Shown: piece after piece, positions 11,038 to 23,539 of the stretch
Position numbering within the stretch: the stretch's first letter is position 1
Layout: every line of letters starts with the position of its first letter
Assembly: GCA_963920665.1 (NCBI GenBank)
Contig: OY987266.1
Location: forward strand, 22,928,248 to 22,992,247
Origin: Straminergon stramineum
Taxonomy: Eukaryota; Streptophyta; Bryopsida; Hypnales; Calliergonaceae
Direction: 5' to 3'
Length of the DNA stretch: 64,000 nucleotides
Position numbers and translations under genes: made by a program
Notes under the pieces: generated by a model
Seen by the model: only the letters and a program-made list of their open reading frames with translations
Told to the model about the DNA's origin: nothing
Databases searched by the model: none

Positions 11038-12117
11038 TGAGCCACAGAACGGCTCTCTGCCTTGACGGATGAAATTTCTTAAAGTTGTTTAGTTTTTCTT
11101 ACAAATCACAAACGAATGAGAAGGGGCAGCAGTTGAAATTGTAAACATTTGATCAAGTATGAATTTGCCAGTTATGAGTTTTTGAATTGTATCAATTGAC
11201 CAAGTAGCCTGAAAGAGTCCTTAGAAACCGAAAATCAACATAAAATGCATACACATGGCTCAAGTTAATGGCTCGCCTAAAATGGATACAGTATTCCTGA
11301 AAATGATCTTTTTCAAAACTTGGCCCAAGGTACAAACCGATATCCCTCCTTCAAGGGAATTCAAAATTTTTGCCAATTCAAGATGTGTTGAGTGGATTGG
11401 TAGGTCGGAGAACCATGGTTAGCTTAAGGCCTTTCAATCCTTCTGCATCAGTACAAACCAACCCTCATTTGCACCGTTTTTATAATGCTATCAGTACATG
11501 GGTATAATACTAAAATCATAAATTTCAAGACCAATTTTTTTAATGCCAGAAAATACTTTTCATATAAACCAAGGGTTCTTTAAAAATCTAAAGATTTTTG
11601 TCAATTATTGCTTGAAATGTATACATGCATACCTACCTACCTACCTATATGTATATCTCTTTAGAACTATTTTATTTATTTAGTTAGTACTTTCTAGCTT
11701 AAAATTTCTCCGTGGACTAAAATCTAGTAGAATATATAGGAAAAAGTTCTCAATTTATGTGAAGGTAGAAACAAGTCAAGAATGCCTAAAAGTCGATAGA
11801 TTGATTAATCTTAGTATGAAAAGGGCTTCAATTTCATATGACTCAAAATTCAAAGTCCATTCAAATATTGGTATATATCTATATCTATATATTTTTTAAT
11901 TATAATTTATAATATCAAAAAACTTTGTCAATATATTTTAGTTGAAAAAGGTTAGTCAAAATAGTTAAAGGATATGCAAAGAAGCCCAAAGTAAATACAA
12001 TGGGTATGTTAGTGAAAGTTTGAGTTAATAGCATTCTTCAAGTGCTCTTATAAGTTTATATATATTAGAAATTACCATAATGAATTCAAAAATAAGGATT
12101 TTTCCAAAAAAATTAGA
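11038..12117. other. 3' flank and AT-rich spacer
   Basis: Begins with the 3'UTR of the upstream gene (no clear poly(A) signal chosen). Contains a short CCTA microsatellite at about 11628-11647 and AT-rich sequence. No gene seen. Confidence 0.5.
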
Positions 12118-12700
12118 AATGTTTTGGCACAAATAACATGCTTGCATAAAATAAAATAATCTTTATTTATTACATTTATTCAAATTTATTAGTGAATATA
12201 AACTTTTCATACAAATAATTTTTTTTCAAGAATGATTTTTTAGTAAGTGGAATGAGAATTCCATTTTGGAGGTTTGTGGCAAGAATTTCATAATTTCATA
12301 ACTTTATTGATTGAAATATAATTGACTAATTATGACTCCAAAAATTTATATTTTTATGGTTTATTCCAAAATCTCCAACAAATTGTGGAAATTTTAGATA
12401 ATTTATCAATAATTTATATATTATATTTTATTAAATTTTGAAGATTTTTAGAGTGATTATAATAATGTTGATTTTTTGAATTATATTTTTATTACTAATA
12501 TTTTAATCAATAAGATTATAAAATTAATGAAACTCTTTCTAGAAAATTCCAAAAATAATTCTCATTCCACTTACTAAAGAATCTTGAAAAAAATTATTTG
12601 TATTGAAAATCTTTTTTCATTAATAAATTTGATTAAGTTTAAAAAATAAAGATCTATTGTATTTTATGCAAGTGTGTTACTTGTACCACAAAATTTCTTA
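12118..12700. repeat. Large foldback element with arms of about 155 bp
   Basis: The left arm (about 12118-12275) and right arm (about 12545-12700) are reverse complements over about 150 bp. Paired landmarks: TGCTTGCATAAAATAAAATA with the complement of TATTGTATTTTATGCA, and TTTAGTAAGTGGAATGAGAA with TTCTCATTCCACTTACTAAA. The loop is about 270 bases of AT-rich sequence. No coding capacity. Confidence 0.75.
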
Positions 12701-13787
12701 ATTCTGTTGAAAATCTCTAATTCCTCAATTAGCTTTGACATTTTTTGTAAGAAGACAAAACCTTTTGACAATCATTGTACTTCTATATAAGAAATATGCA
12801 TATGGCTTTTTTTCATTACACTATAGATAAATCTAGAAAATATGGATTTATAAAAAGAAGCTAATATGAAAAAACAAACCCAACATTGAAGCTAACTTGA
12901 TGGCTTAATCCCATTTAGACAAAGCTCATAAGTATAGAATCAAATTTATAGATCTTTTATTCTATACTAACTAAGATAATTTTGGTTGATAGGTCAATAC
13001 AAAGTCAAGAACATTTAGTAGCCCCTTATTTGCCACACAAGTATAATTTGGGGGCTATTTTTCAGATATAGTCTAAATTATTCTTTAAATATTTGCAAAA
13101 ATTAATAAATATTCATGAATATTCAAACAAGCTGTCTATTACACTTGAACAACTAGGCTACTAGCTATTATGGAACATGTTTCAAACAAGAAAATTGTGG
13201 TCTATGAGCTTCAATTTGACACAAATTGTGATAGAAAAAAATAGTTTTCATTTTCTATACATAGGGCCACTATGATTAATAGAGACTTTAGATATTTTCA
13301 CAAGATTTGGATTTTCATTAAATTTTAATAAAGAACTGAAAAAATACATATCAAATACAAAATATACTTAAAAATATGAAATTTTTTAAAATTATAGTTT
13401 AGAGCATTATATTATAAACCAAAATTTGGATTGTCCTAAGTTTAAAGCATGTAGTTATTATACTTCAACATCAAAATGCAATAAAGTAATCATTATATAA
13501 AATTTCAATGATTTTACGTGAAGTCAAATCCAAACTCAAGAACTCAAGTGTTATTTTTTTTATTGCACACACAAAAATCAAAATCAAAATTAAAAATTTT
13601 AAGAAAAAAATAAAATGCTAAAACTTAATATACTATACAAGCAAATACAACTAGTTTGCTTCTAAATAATAACATTGATATACACTAAGTAAGCTTGGTA
13701 ATTATGTAGTAAATGCACATATAATGTTACAAATGTTCTTTTCAATTAATTTCAAATAGTGTGATTTTCATCTATCTTTCATCCACT
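12701..13787. other. AT-rich spacer
   Basis: No open frame of gene quality, no RNA gene, and no repeat boundary that I can define. Confidence 0.5.
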
Positions 13788-13991
13788 ATTCACTATAAGA
13801 AAAATAATCTTATTTTAGGTGTTGTTCAATAAAACAATCAACAACTACGTGAACAAATTTTAGGTGACATAAAAAAACAAAACATCAATGGACATCATTG
13901 TTGACATAAAAATACGGGATGTTTTTTTCGACATCACCTAAAACCCATTCACTTAATATACGTCAAAAAACTTTGGTTTCTTATAGTGATT
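13788..13991. mobile_element. CACTA-type (En/Spm) MITE with 3-bp target-site duplication
   Basis: The element at 13791-13988 (198 bp) begins CACTATAAGAAA and ends TTTCTTATAGTG, a perfect 12-bp terminal inverted repeat starting with CACTA. It is flanked on both sides by ATT (13788-13790 and 13989-13991), the 3-bp duplication expected of this superfamily. No transposase inside, so it is non-autonomous. A second, truncated relative with the same right end lies at about 23215-23328. Confidence 0.85.
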
Positions 13992-14846
13992 GTTGACTTT
14001 CATCCAAATATTCACAATAATTAAAGCAAATTCATGTAACATACTACCAAAGTAGTGTGAAGGGATCTTATTCTACTCAAACCTTCCTACTAAATGATTT
14101 AACATGTATAGTACTCTTTCCTTCCCCAAATGATCTTCTTGTTGGCCTTAATTTTATGTCCCCAAATAATCTTTTTGTTGTACTTTGTATGTTACGAAGT
14201 GGTCAGATTTGGCTTTCGATTGCTACCTAAGACCAACAAAACAACTTTGAGTAGAAGCCCCCCCCCCTCCATCTATACAATCGTCAATCCTAAGATAAAT
14301 GAAATGATTGAAGGGGTTAATCAAGGCTGATTTAAAAATTTTTTTTTGCATAAATAGATCAATTTTAGATCAAAACTACATTAAATTAGAAAACAAATGA
14401 GAAGACCTCAACTTAACCCTAAAATGTTGTGACTCTAGGACTAAAAGTGTTTAATGAATGACTTTCCAGAAACTGTAGAAACAAATAATCCACCTATCCT
14501 CCTAATATTAAAATATGATAAATATGAAGGGAATACCTTAGTAATAGGGTCCCTTCATTATAAATTTAAGGATATGAATATATCAATAATATAATTGAAC
14601 ACAAATAATTGGATGACAATTGTAGCCTAGATTTTTCCTACCTCAAAATCACCTTGGAATGGTCGAATAGTTTAACTTGTTGTGACTAAAGTCACTTGTG
14701 TTTTAGAATAAATGGGTTATACATGTAAATAGCATATAATTTCCCAAACCATACATTTTCACTCTTACTCCCAAGGGTGTATTTTATGGCTAGTATATTA
14801 CCAATGCTATGTATGCATGAATGTTGTCTTGGTCCTAACTAGCAAG
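13992..14846. other. AT-rich spacer
   Basis: Contains a run of C at about 14258-14268. The short frame at 14130-14330 looks like chance coding. No gene recognised. Confidence 0.5.
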
Positions 14847-17290
14847 TAGGAAATTTATCAACAATTTGTCAAGAATAAACTACAATTTGTCTTGTGCATG
14901 CACAATTTGCATCAAGATAGATATTATTATATATATAATAATAATAATATCTTTCTCTCTATATAATAATAGTATCTATCTATTGGTTATGATTTTACCA
15001 TTGGCAATTTGTTCTAGTGACTATTTATCTAGCCTAATCACTATTGAGGATGAGTATCAAATCTGTCCCAACTCTATGACAATAAGTTCCAAACTAATGT
15101 AGGGCATGAATGTGTATAATGCATTCTCTATTGTAGCATCAAATGCGTAGTTTACAAAAATATTGTCAAGAAGCCCGAGCCAAAATCACACAAAACACAT
15201 GCAAACTCCCAATGACTTCATCCACTAGTCAACCCAACCATCAAACCACTAATACAAGATGATTTGTCATTAGTTCCAACCCCAAGCTATAATCATTAAC
15301 ATTAAACTACAAGATTCTAATTATATTATTGAATTTATTATCACGGTCTTAAGGCTAATTGACTCATACTACCAAAGTACATTAACAATTTAAACCAGAA
15401 TGTATTGTATGAGCACTGTAGTTGTAAGTCAATTAGTCCAAACTACGTTTTGACAAATAGTTCAATCTTGAAGTCCTAATATCCCAATGCTCAAACTTTC
15501 ATGTACAAATAGTTTACCAACAATTTGTCACTGCCCTGAATTCTTACGCAACTAGAATAGACTTTAATTCAAAAATAACTTCATAGTCAGTGGGTTGCAC
15601 CAACAAAGAGTTTTCCACAACTATAGCATCAGTAATCCTCAACTGGTCACATCAATTTGCCAGTTAGATATTTATCAACTGTAAATTTCTTCAAACAGGA
15701 TTCCTTATCAAACAATTAACATACCAACACAACAAGACCAAGACAAATTATCACCCAATTATACATATCATAATTTTTCCATAACAATTCAAGCACATAC
15801 ACTATATATATTACAGAAGTAGACTATTTTCCAATCATAGTCATAGTCAAATGGTCCAAATCCACACAAATTCACATCTACTTCAAACTGCTTCAGGAAC
15901 CTAATATTGGTTTCCCTATTCAAATACAACAATTTGTCACGACTACCTTGTACAGACCAAGGAATTTAGTTCACAGTTCACATAACCACAGCATTATACG
16001 ATCAGTCTCACAAGAAAACGCACTAGTGAATTGACATGGAAGCAATAGAACTCAATTACAATTTGTCTTCACAAAATCTTTAAAAATAGAGAAAGCTCCC
16101 CGACTCAGTCGCAGCATCTTCCTAGTTCATTCGCTTGAACTTCCAAAATACCTTCGCAGGTTCAACTTTTCTTCACATCAATTTGTCAAGCTCCCAGCAA
16201 CTGTTAGTTGGCATACTTTGATCTCCTCTCCAGACAAAACTCCATTCCACCTCACTAAAGATATTACAAAGACAATTTACTTCAGACTTAAACAACAAGC
16301 TAGATCCACACTCAGACTTGCATCAAATTACAACGTCAGTCTCCCATCGTACAAATCATTTATCAATGCAGCCGGGTAGCTTTTACAATTTGTCAAATTT
16401 TTCAGTCACCTGCTCAAAATCACGTAGGCACAATCTGGCACCAAACACTATATTCTGTCATAAACACCATGGCAATTTCTCCAAAGTTCCACTGCTACTG
16501 AATATCAACTCTCAACTTCCAGCTCACAAATTCAGATTCACAAATGGCTTGATTATTCTAATCACACCGTAAACAACATATAGTTCAATAACAAGTACAC
16601 TTAATGTACAAAAATCCAATCTCAGAATTCAACACACCAAAGAAATAGACAATTAATTTGACACACCCAACAACAAGATCCAATCATTGGATCAAGTACA
16701 ACAACATTGCTCAAAAATAACAATGAACAAGGAAATACTCAACAATTTGTTGAAAGGTAGAAAATTATTAATATTAATATGAAAGAGTTCACTATTATAC
16801 ATAGACAATAAATTGACTTCAAAAGAAAACCAAGTAAATGGATAGAGAGAAATGCTAATTTGTCTAGCCTATATCTAAATAACAAGATGACTATTTGCCT
16901 TCAAAGGACTCTAGGACACTTCGTCACTTTTCAAATCCCTTCTATTCATGTTTTTTAGATCTTATCCTTGTACAACAACAATTAGCTTGTATATTGCGAT
17001 CAATGGGAAAATAGTTCATCAAATTGACTTTATCTACACTATACAAGATTATCAGCAAAAATTTGAAAATTTGAGCTTCCCACAACAATCATCAATTTTT
17101 AGATGAACAAAATGATCTCTATGCCCCATTTTGGTTCATCCAAACGTTTCAGATCGTTGGAGTGATCAATGTATAAACTTATAATGTAGAAAGATCCACG
17201 TCTTGGTTGAAATATTAATCCTAGAAGGACAGGCCTATGACCATGGATTTTAAGCCTCACTCTCCATCATAAATACAATTTGTTGTTATT
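14847..17290. repeat. Field of recurring ACAATTTGTC motifs
   Basis: ACAATTTGTC or a one-base variant occurs near 14861, 14882, 14902, 15004, 15520, 15929, 16058, 16177, 16385, 16741, 16856 and 17277, nearly all on the + strand. Spacing is irregular (20 to 500 bases) and the sequence between copies is not obviously duplicated. The stretch has no intron-like or coding pattern. Confidence 0.5.
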
Positions 17291-17639
17291 TTTCAACTCG
17301 GTATGAATGAAAAAATTTATATTTAATTTTTAGGGTTGAAATCATATGTCCATTAAAAAAATGAAATTTTTTTGGATTTTTAAAAAAAATATTGTGAATT
17401 TTTAAGAAAAAAATGAATAAAATTCACATCAAATAGAAAATATTCATAAAAAAAACTATTTTTTTACCATATATGAATATTATAGTTTATAAAATTATGG
17501 TAAACCAATTAAAGTTTTTGTGTCACTCTAAAATAAAAAATCAACAAACCATGAATTAATCCAAAGTTCATATTATTGTAAAATATGAAAATTCATAAAT
17601 TTTTCAAATTTTTAAACTCAAATAGAAACTATACTTCAT

Positions 17640-17750
17640 AAGCTTCATTTCATTAGTTGGACTCAAATTCAAAAAAATATAATTTTTATGGCTAAAATTC
17701 ACATCAAGAGTAAATAGCAAAAAAAGGCCAAAATACACTACTAACAAAGG
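17640..17750 (+). repeat. Dispersed repeat, partner at about 50985-51095
   Basis: TTGGACTCAAATTCAAAAAA and ATGGCTAAAATTCACATCAA recur in the same order and strand at 50985-51060. It lies just outside the TTAA-flanked element at 17773-18742. Confidence 0.65.
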
Positions 17751-17768
17751 AGATCCTTGGATTAACCT

Positions 17769-18746
17769 TTAACCCTTAAATGCCAAGCTAGTCATTGTGG
17801 AAATCATCCCTTTTGGTATTGTATGACATCATCTACTTTAGAAAAAATAAAAGTAGTCATTGGAGGTCAAACAATTGTACAAGATCCTTCCTTTTTCTAC
17901 AAAATTCCAAAGATGAACAATTCGACTTTTGTCTTACATAGAGAAATTCTTTATCATCTATGGGACAAAAAATGTCCTAAGCATTTTTTAAGAGTTAAAG
18001 AATGTCGAGGTCGAAAAGTGATCAATGGATGACTTCATTGTTCACTATCTATAGAACAAATAATGCACCTATTGGTCCAATAATTGGAGTAGTATTGGTG
18101 ACTACTTTGGTCATGGGGGCTATATCCTTTAAGAGTTCGTCTTCTTCTTTTGAAAAGTCAATAATCTCATAATGAGGGAATTTGCAATACTATTCATTGA
18201 AAAATGTATTCAAGTAGCTTCCATAAAACATAGTGGATGGAAAAACATTTTTTTTCCATCCTACAATCTCAAGTCTTAGGTAAAGTCATCTATTAGACAT
18301 AGGGTGGTTGCTGTGTCCTTGTATGGTTAACTTGTAAGCACTCTGATGTCCACTTTCTGAACAACAAACAAATTGAAATTCAAGTTTCATCTTCATTATT
18401 GCTTGGATGCAAGTCATCTTCATTTGTAAAGATACTTTATCAAGTTGTTGTCCTATCTAATGGTTGGATTTGGTATTACGAGAGTACATATATTTTTTCC
18501 TAAAATTATCAATGTGCAAAAATGTCAAGTGGTTGACCAAGCCAAAATTGCATTGACTCTAATTCAAACTTGGATTTGCAAAAATGAGGTCATAGATATT
18601 ACAGTATGGATGGAATCTAAAACTCACAAATCTAAATTTATATTTGTTTACCAATTCCAAAATTTTCTTCCAAATACCACTTTGTAATGATTTTTCTGAA
18701 ATCGTCAATTCCAGAGAAGACTCTAGACGTTACGTTTAGGGGTTAA
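17769..18746. mobile_element. TTAA-flanked, piggyBac-like non-autonomous element
   Basis: A TTAA at 17769-17772 is followed by CCCTTAAATGCC; the other end reads ACGTTTAGGGG followed by TTAA (18743-18746). The CCC(T/C)TAAA inverted ends plus TTAA on both sides fit the TTAA-specific superfamilies (piggyBac or Kolobok). The 970-bp body carries no transposase. Its right half is matched by the inverted element at 52445-53010 (conceptual frames share LLSYLMVGFG and TRVHIF). It ends about 160 bases before the RPS9 start codon. Confidence 0.7.
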
Positions 18747-18909
18747 GCAACCATGGTCAATGACTTAAAAATAGACATAATGAAGCATATCGAGCATCTA
18801 GGGTTGGCGCTTGAAGACCGAGGAGGGCTCGGTTTATGTTTCGCTTTTGCAACTTTGTTGCGTTTGCTCGCGCAGTGGAAGCTCCGCCGGCTTCGACTGA
18901 TTCGCCACC
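18747..18909 (+). promoter_or_regulatory. RPS9 promoter-proximal / 5'UTR region
   Basis: Sequence becomes GC-richer and pyrimidine-tract-rich ahead of GCCACCATGG at 18904-18913, a strong initiation context. The TTAA-flanked element ends at 18742, so the core promoter must be compact or lie partly in transposon-derived DNA. A telo-box (TTAGGGTTT) lies just inside intron 1 at 19046-19054, where such elements often support expression of translation genes. Confidence 0.45.
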
Positions 18910-20102
<1,193 letters not shown>

Positions 20103-20660
20103 ACGTTGTTTAGCAGTCACCCTTAGCAGAGGACATATTGGGGTTATATTTTTGTGACAAATGAAATGAATTACGAAGAGCAATTAAATACTCGTCCCTT
20201 TGGACAATTTTGCATGTGACTCTCTATTGTAACTTTTATGGATGATTTCTGGAGTTTTGTGATTCTGATTTCCAACTCCAGCGTACATTTAACCGGAGCA
20301 GGGCCTGCTTTTCGTCACCAGGTGTGTTGCACTGCTCATTCTAGTTGTGGTATGAACGTGAAAGATTTTGGTAAGCTCATTGTCATTTGTTTTCGAGTGC
20401 TGGTTTCTATTGATTGTGGAACAAGAGGCTTGCTACCTATTCTCTCACCTATACTATGTCAGACTCTCTAAGCCCCGCATGGCGGTTCTGTAGATTAGCA
20501 GCAAATGTCGAAATTTGTGGAGTGAACTCAGAAAAGTAAGACATAACTTAAAAGTCCCAGCAAAGTTCCGACAGAAATGAAGGTAATAACCCCTAAAAAT
20601 GACACTTTTTCTTGTTCCACTAAGGTGGGATGCACCAAATCTGCCCACGTTCTTGTAGTC
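20103..20660. other. RPS9 3' region and spacer
   Basis: Holds the RPS9 3'UTR (AT-rich, with AATTAAATA near 20181). No other gene seen. Confidence 0.5.
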
Positions 20661-22600
20661 ACCCCTACAATTGAACCATGAATTGTTCCCTATTCATTGA
20701 GGGAATGTGAAATTCAAAGGTGTTTGATGATGAGGTACAAAATTAAGTTTGCTACAAGACAATCTTTTGAATAGCAAATGGAGACACCTAAGCCGAAGAC
20801 TACCTTGGACACTTTTGACTACCACACTGGCCAATTAGAGTTTGAGTAGAGTTATATTCAGGTTTCTTTTGTGCCATTGATAAGCAAGCGCGTGGCATGT
20901 CATGCTAGCACCTACAAATTGAAATAGCACTATAGGCCTATTATGCTTAATAAATCATATCTAATTCAATACAAGTATAGAAAATACAATCAAAACCTTG
21001 ATGTGTTTGCCTTTCTTCTTTCCTTGAATAATTGTTTGGTAATGTTTCAATCAAGAGAGATTAGAAGAATAGAGTGGGCTTGCACTTAAAGGGGTAGTTT
21101 TTGCCTCTCCTACTACCTTAGAGCATTGTCAATGGTTCATGCCACAAGTGCTACTAACGTAAATATTAATATAGTTATCACAAAAAGGGAATCCAACAGT
21201 TATATCATTGTTCATCTCAAATGCAATCATCCATTTGTTGTCACGCCCCTATCTCCTTGGGATGTCCGAAGTGCCTTAGTGAGCAAGGGGGACCTTAGAG
21301 GTGACTTCCCAAGCCTTACAACAAGCTAAGAAGGAAAAAATGAGAGACTTCCGAGCAAACAAGGTGCAATAGCGCCTTGGTTAAGAAGGTCATTGTAGCA
21401 TGTCATACATTCTTGAAAAGCTCTTGAGAGTATGCTTCTAACCGTCCAAGGAAATCGTGATTTAGACTAGTAGGCTAGAAGTTATGGCCGTTCAATGTTG
21501 GGGGTGTCTTGGTGACTCCAGGACATTCAAAGGCTAGGTGTGAGGGTTTCCTAAAGAATCTCTCAACAAAGCATGGCATGTAGCATATCATTGGAAAGCT
21601 AAAAAAAAAAGAACTTAGGATGCCAAGCATTCCGAGGTTCTAAGACATGAGACAAAAGTTAAGGCCAAGAGAAGGGCCGTGGTGAAGGTGTGATGTCACT
21701 CCTGATGGACCCGAATCTTTGGAGGGCCATAACTTTGTGATAACTTGTCCAAATGAGACAAGTAAGGATTTCATCGGCATCTACTCGTTTCGTAGATATC
21801 CAAAATGGGCTCGCATATGGGATTTGGAGCTCTAGACGTAAAGTTACACTGTTTGGAAGTTTGGGAGTCCAAACTGAGATAGAACTTGGGGATTTCGGTT
21901 GAAAATGGGTGGTCTACCAAAACCCAAGGGGTTTAGGGAAGTCCCTTTGAACTACAAGGTGGGGGGGGGGGGGTCTACTAAATACTACAAAGAATACTAT
22001 AGGAGGGGTTGGTCTCATTCCTCACTCCCTCTTGAAGCCTTGGTGAGTCCTGGTGACTCATGGGTGGTGATGCAACTTCACCACTAGCTTCAAGGCTCCT
22101 TGGGACACTTGTGTGTGTGTCCTGAGGTACCGGTTGGTTGGAGTCCCATTCCTTGCTAGGCCTTTGGCAATGTGTCTCGAGTTGTGAGTCTTGATTAGTT
22201 TTAGTATGAGAGTAGCAAGTACACAAAGGGCTTAATATGAAGTGGGGTCACAACCAAGGGCGGTTAGGACCGTGATGAGTAGTGCCACCATGAGTCTTAG
22301 TACAATAAGATGGAAGTTCCACCTTATGTCACCAAGTGATATGCCAAGTGTCACGAGTGGAGTGCGTGCTAAAAGTCCCGGGCATTGGGATTTAGCAATG
22401 TGAGTGAACAAATGGGAACTAATGCTATGAATGTGTGGCATGTGTAGTATTAGTTAATTGGGCCTAAGTGATACCGGTATTGGAGCGTGGTGAGCCATGA
22501 AAGTTGTGAAGGGATCTTGAAGTCTATTTGGAGTTGTAAGGTGTTACTAGGGCCGCAACATTTGTGCTAGAAATATATTTTGTTGTCTATCAATTTCATC
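20661..22600 (+). mobile_element. Possible LTR-retrotransposon remnant (LTR plus primer-binding site)
   Basis: At 22602-22616 TGGTATTAAGGCTTG resembles the initiator-methionine tRNA primer-binding site of plant Copia elements (TGGTATCAGAGC), preceded by TTTCATCA, a plausible LTR 3' end. The 1.9 kb upstream is low in AT relative to its surroundings and carries a GGCCATAACTTTGTGATAA-type passage, familiar from plant LTRs. A G14 run lies at about 21960-21973. The LTR start is not determined, and no gag or pol follows, so this is a solo or gutted copy at best. Confidence 0.35.
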
Positions 22601-23214
22601 ATGGTATTAAGGCTTGGAGGGGACAATCCTTAAGTTTTATTGAAAATTTTCAAACAAGAAAAGATGTATATACATTTCTCAAAATTGTTGAGCAATATTC
22701 TTCAAGTTTTATTGTAAGAACTCCAAGACTTGTGCTAGCAAGATTGAGTTTTTGTCCATCTTGCCTTCGATATATACAATCACTATATCTTGAAGTTTCT
22801 TCAAAGAAAACTAAGAGCCTCTAGGAGGCTCTAAGAAATCTTAAGAGTTACTAGGAGGCTTCTAGAAGCCATATATCTAGTCTAAAAGAATCACTTGAAG
22901 ATTTCAAGTATCCACATAAATATTAAAGGATTTCCCTATGATATTAGGTTGTTATACCTATCATTAAAAGAAGGTTTGACTTCTACAAAGTTTAGCAAAG
23001 ATAGAGAGAAGTTATCCAAGTTGATGAAGGATGAATGTCTATGATTGGTTTATAGAGAATGTTTTGAATTTGATGCTTCATTTTTTAGATGCAAAGCTTC
23101 ACTCTATCTCCCTCTTGTCTAGTTTCAATGCTCATGAGATTATATTTACTTCCTTTGACTACTTTCTCAAAAATAATTGAATCGAATTTCAATGCATGCA
23201 TTCATAAACTTGCA
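22601..23214. other. Unassigned sequence after the LTR-like block
   Basis: Moderately AT-rich, no recognised protein family in any frame. Confidence 0.4.
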
Positions 23215-23328
23215 CTTGTAGATGATGTTACATTAGACGTCATTGTTGACTTAAAAACATGGGTTGTGACATTGGATGTCCAAAAAAATCTATCAACTTA
23301 GACACGAAAAAACCCACGTTTCTTATAG
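23215..23328. mobile_element. Truncated CACTA-type MITE
   Basis: Ends TTTCTTATAGTG at 23316-23327 and shares CATTGTTGAC, AAAAACATGGG-like and TTAGAC-like blocks with the intact element at 13791-13988. No left CACTA terminus is visible. Confidence 0.5.
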
Positions 23329-23539
23329 TGCCGACAATGTGAACGAGCCCCTAGAAGTGAATTACATTGCTATACATCCCAATTGCTTCTTTCGATACCA
23401 AAACATTTCATGAAAAATGTAAAGTGAAAGCAGTTAGTCAGTGTACTAAAATTCATAGCTACAAATTTGTGAACAAACAAGTTTTAAACCTTCAGCAAAC
23501 AAGTTTCCTCTTCTATAGAATGGAAATGGTCATGCATTA

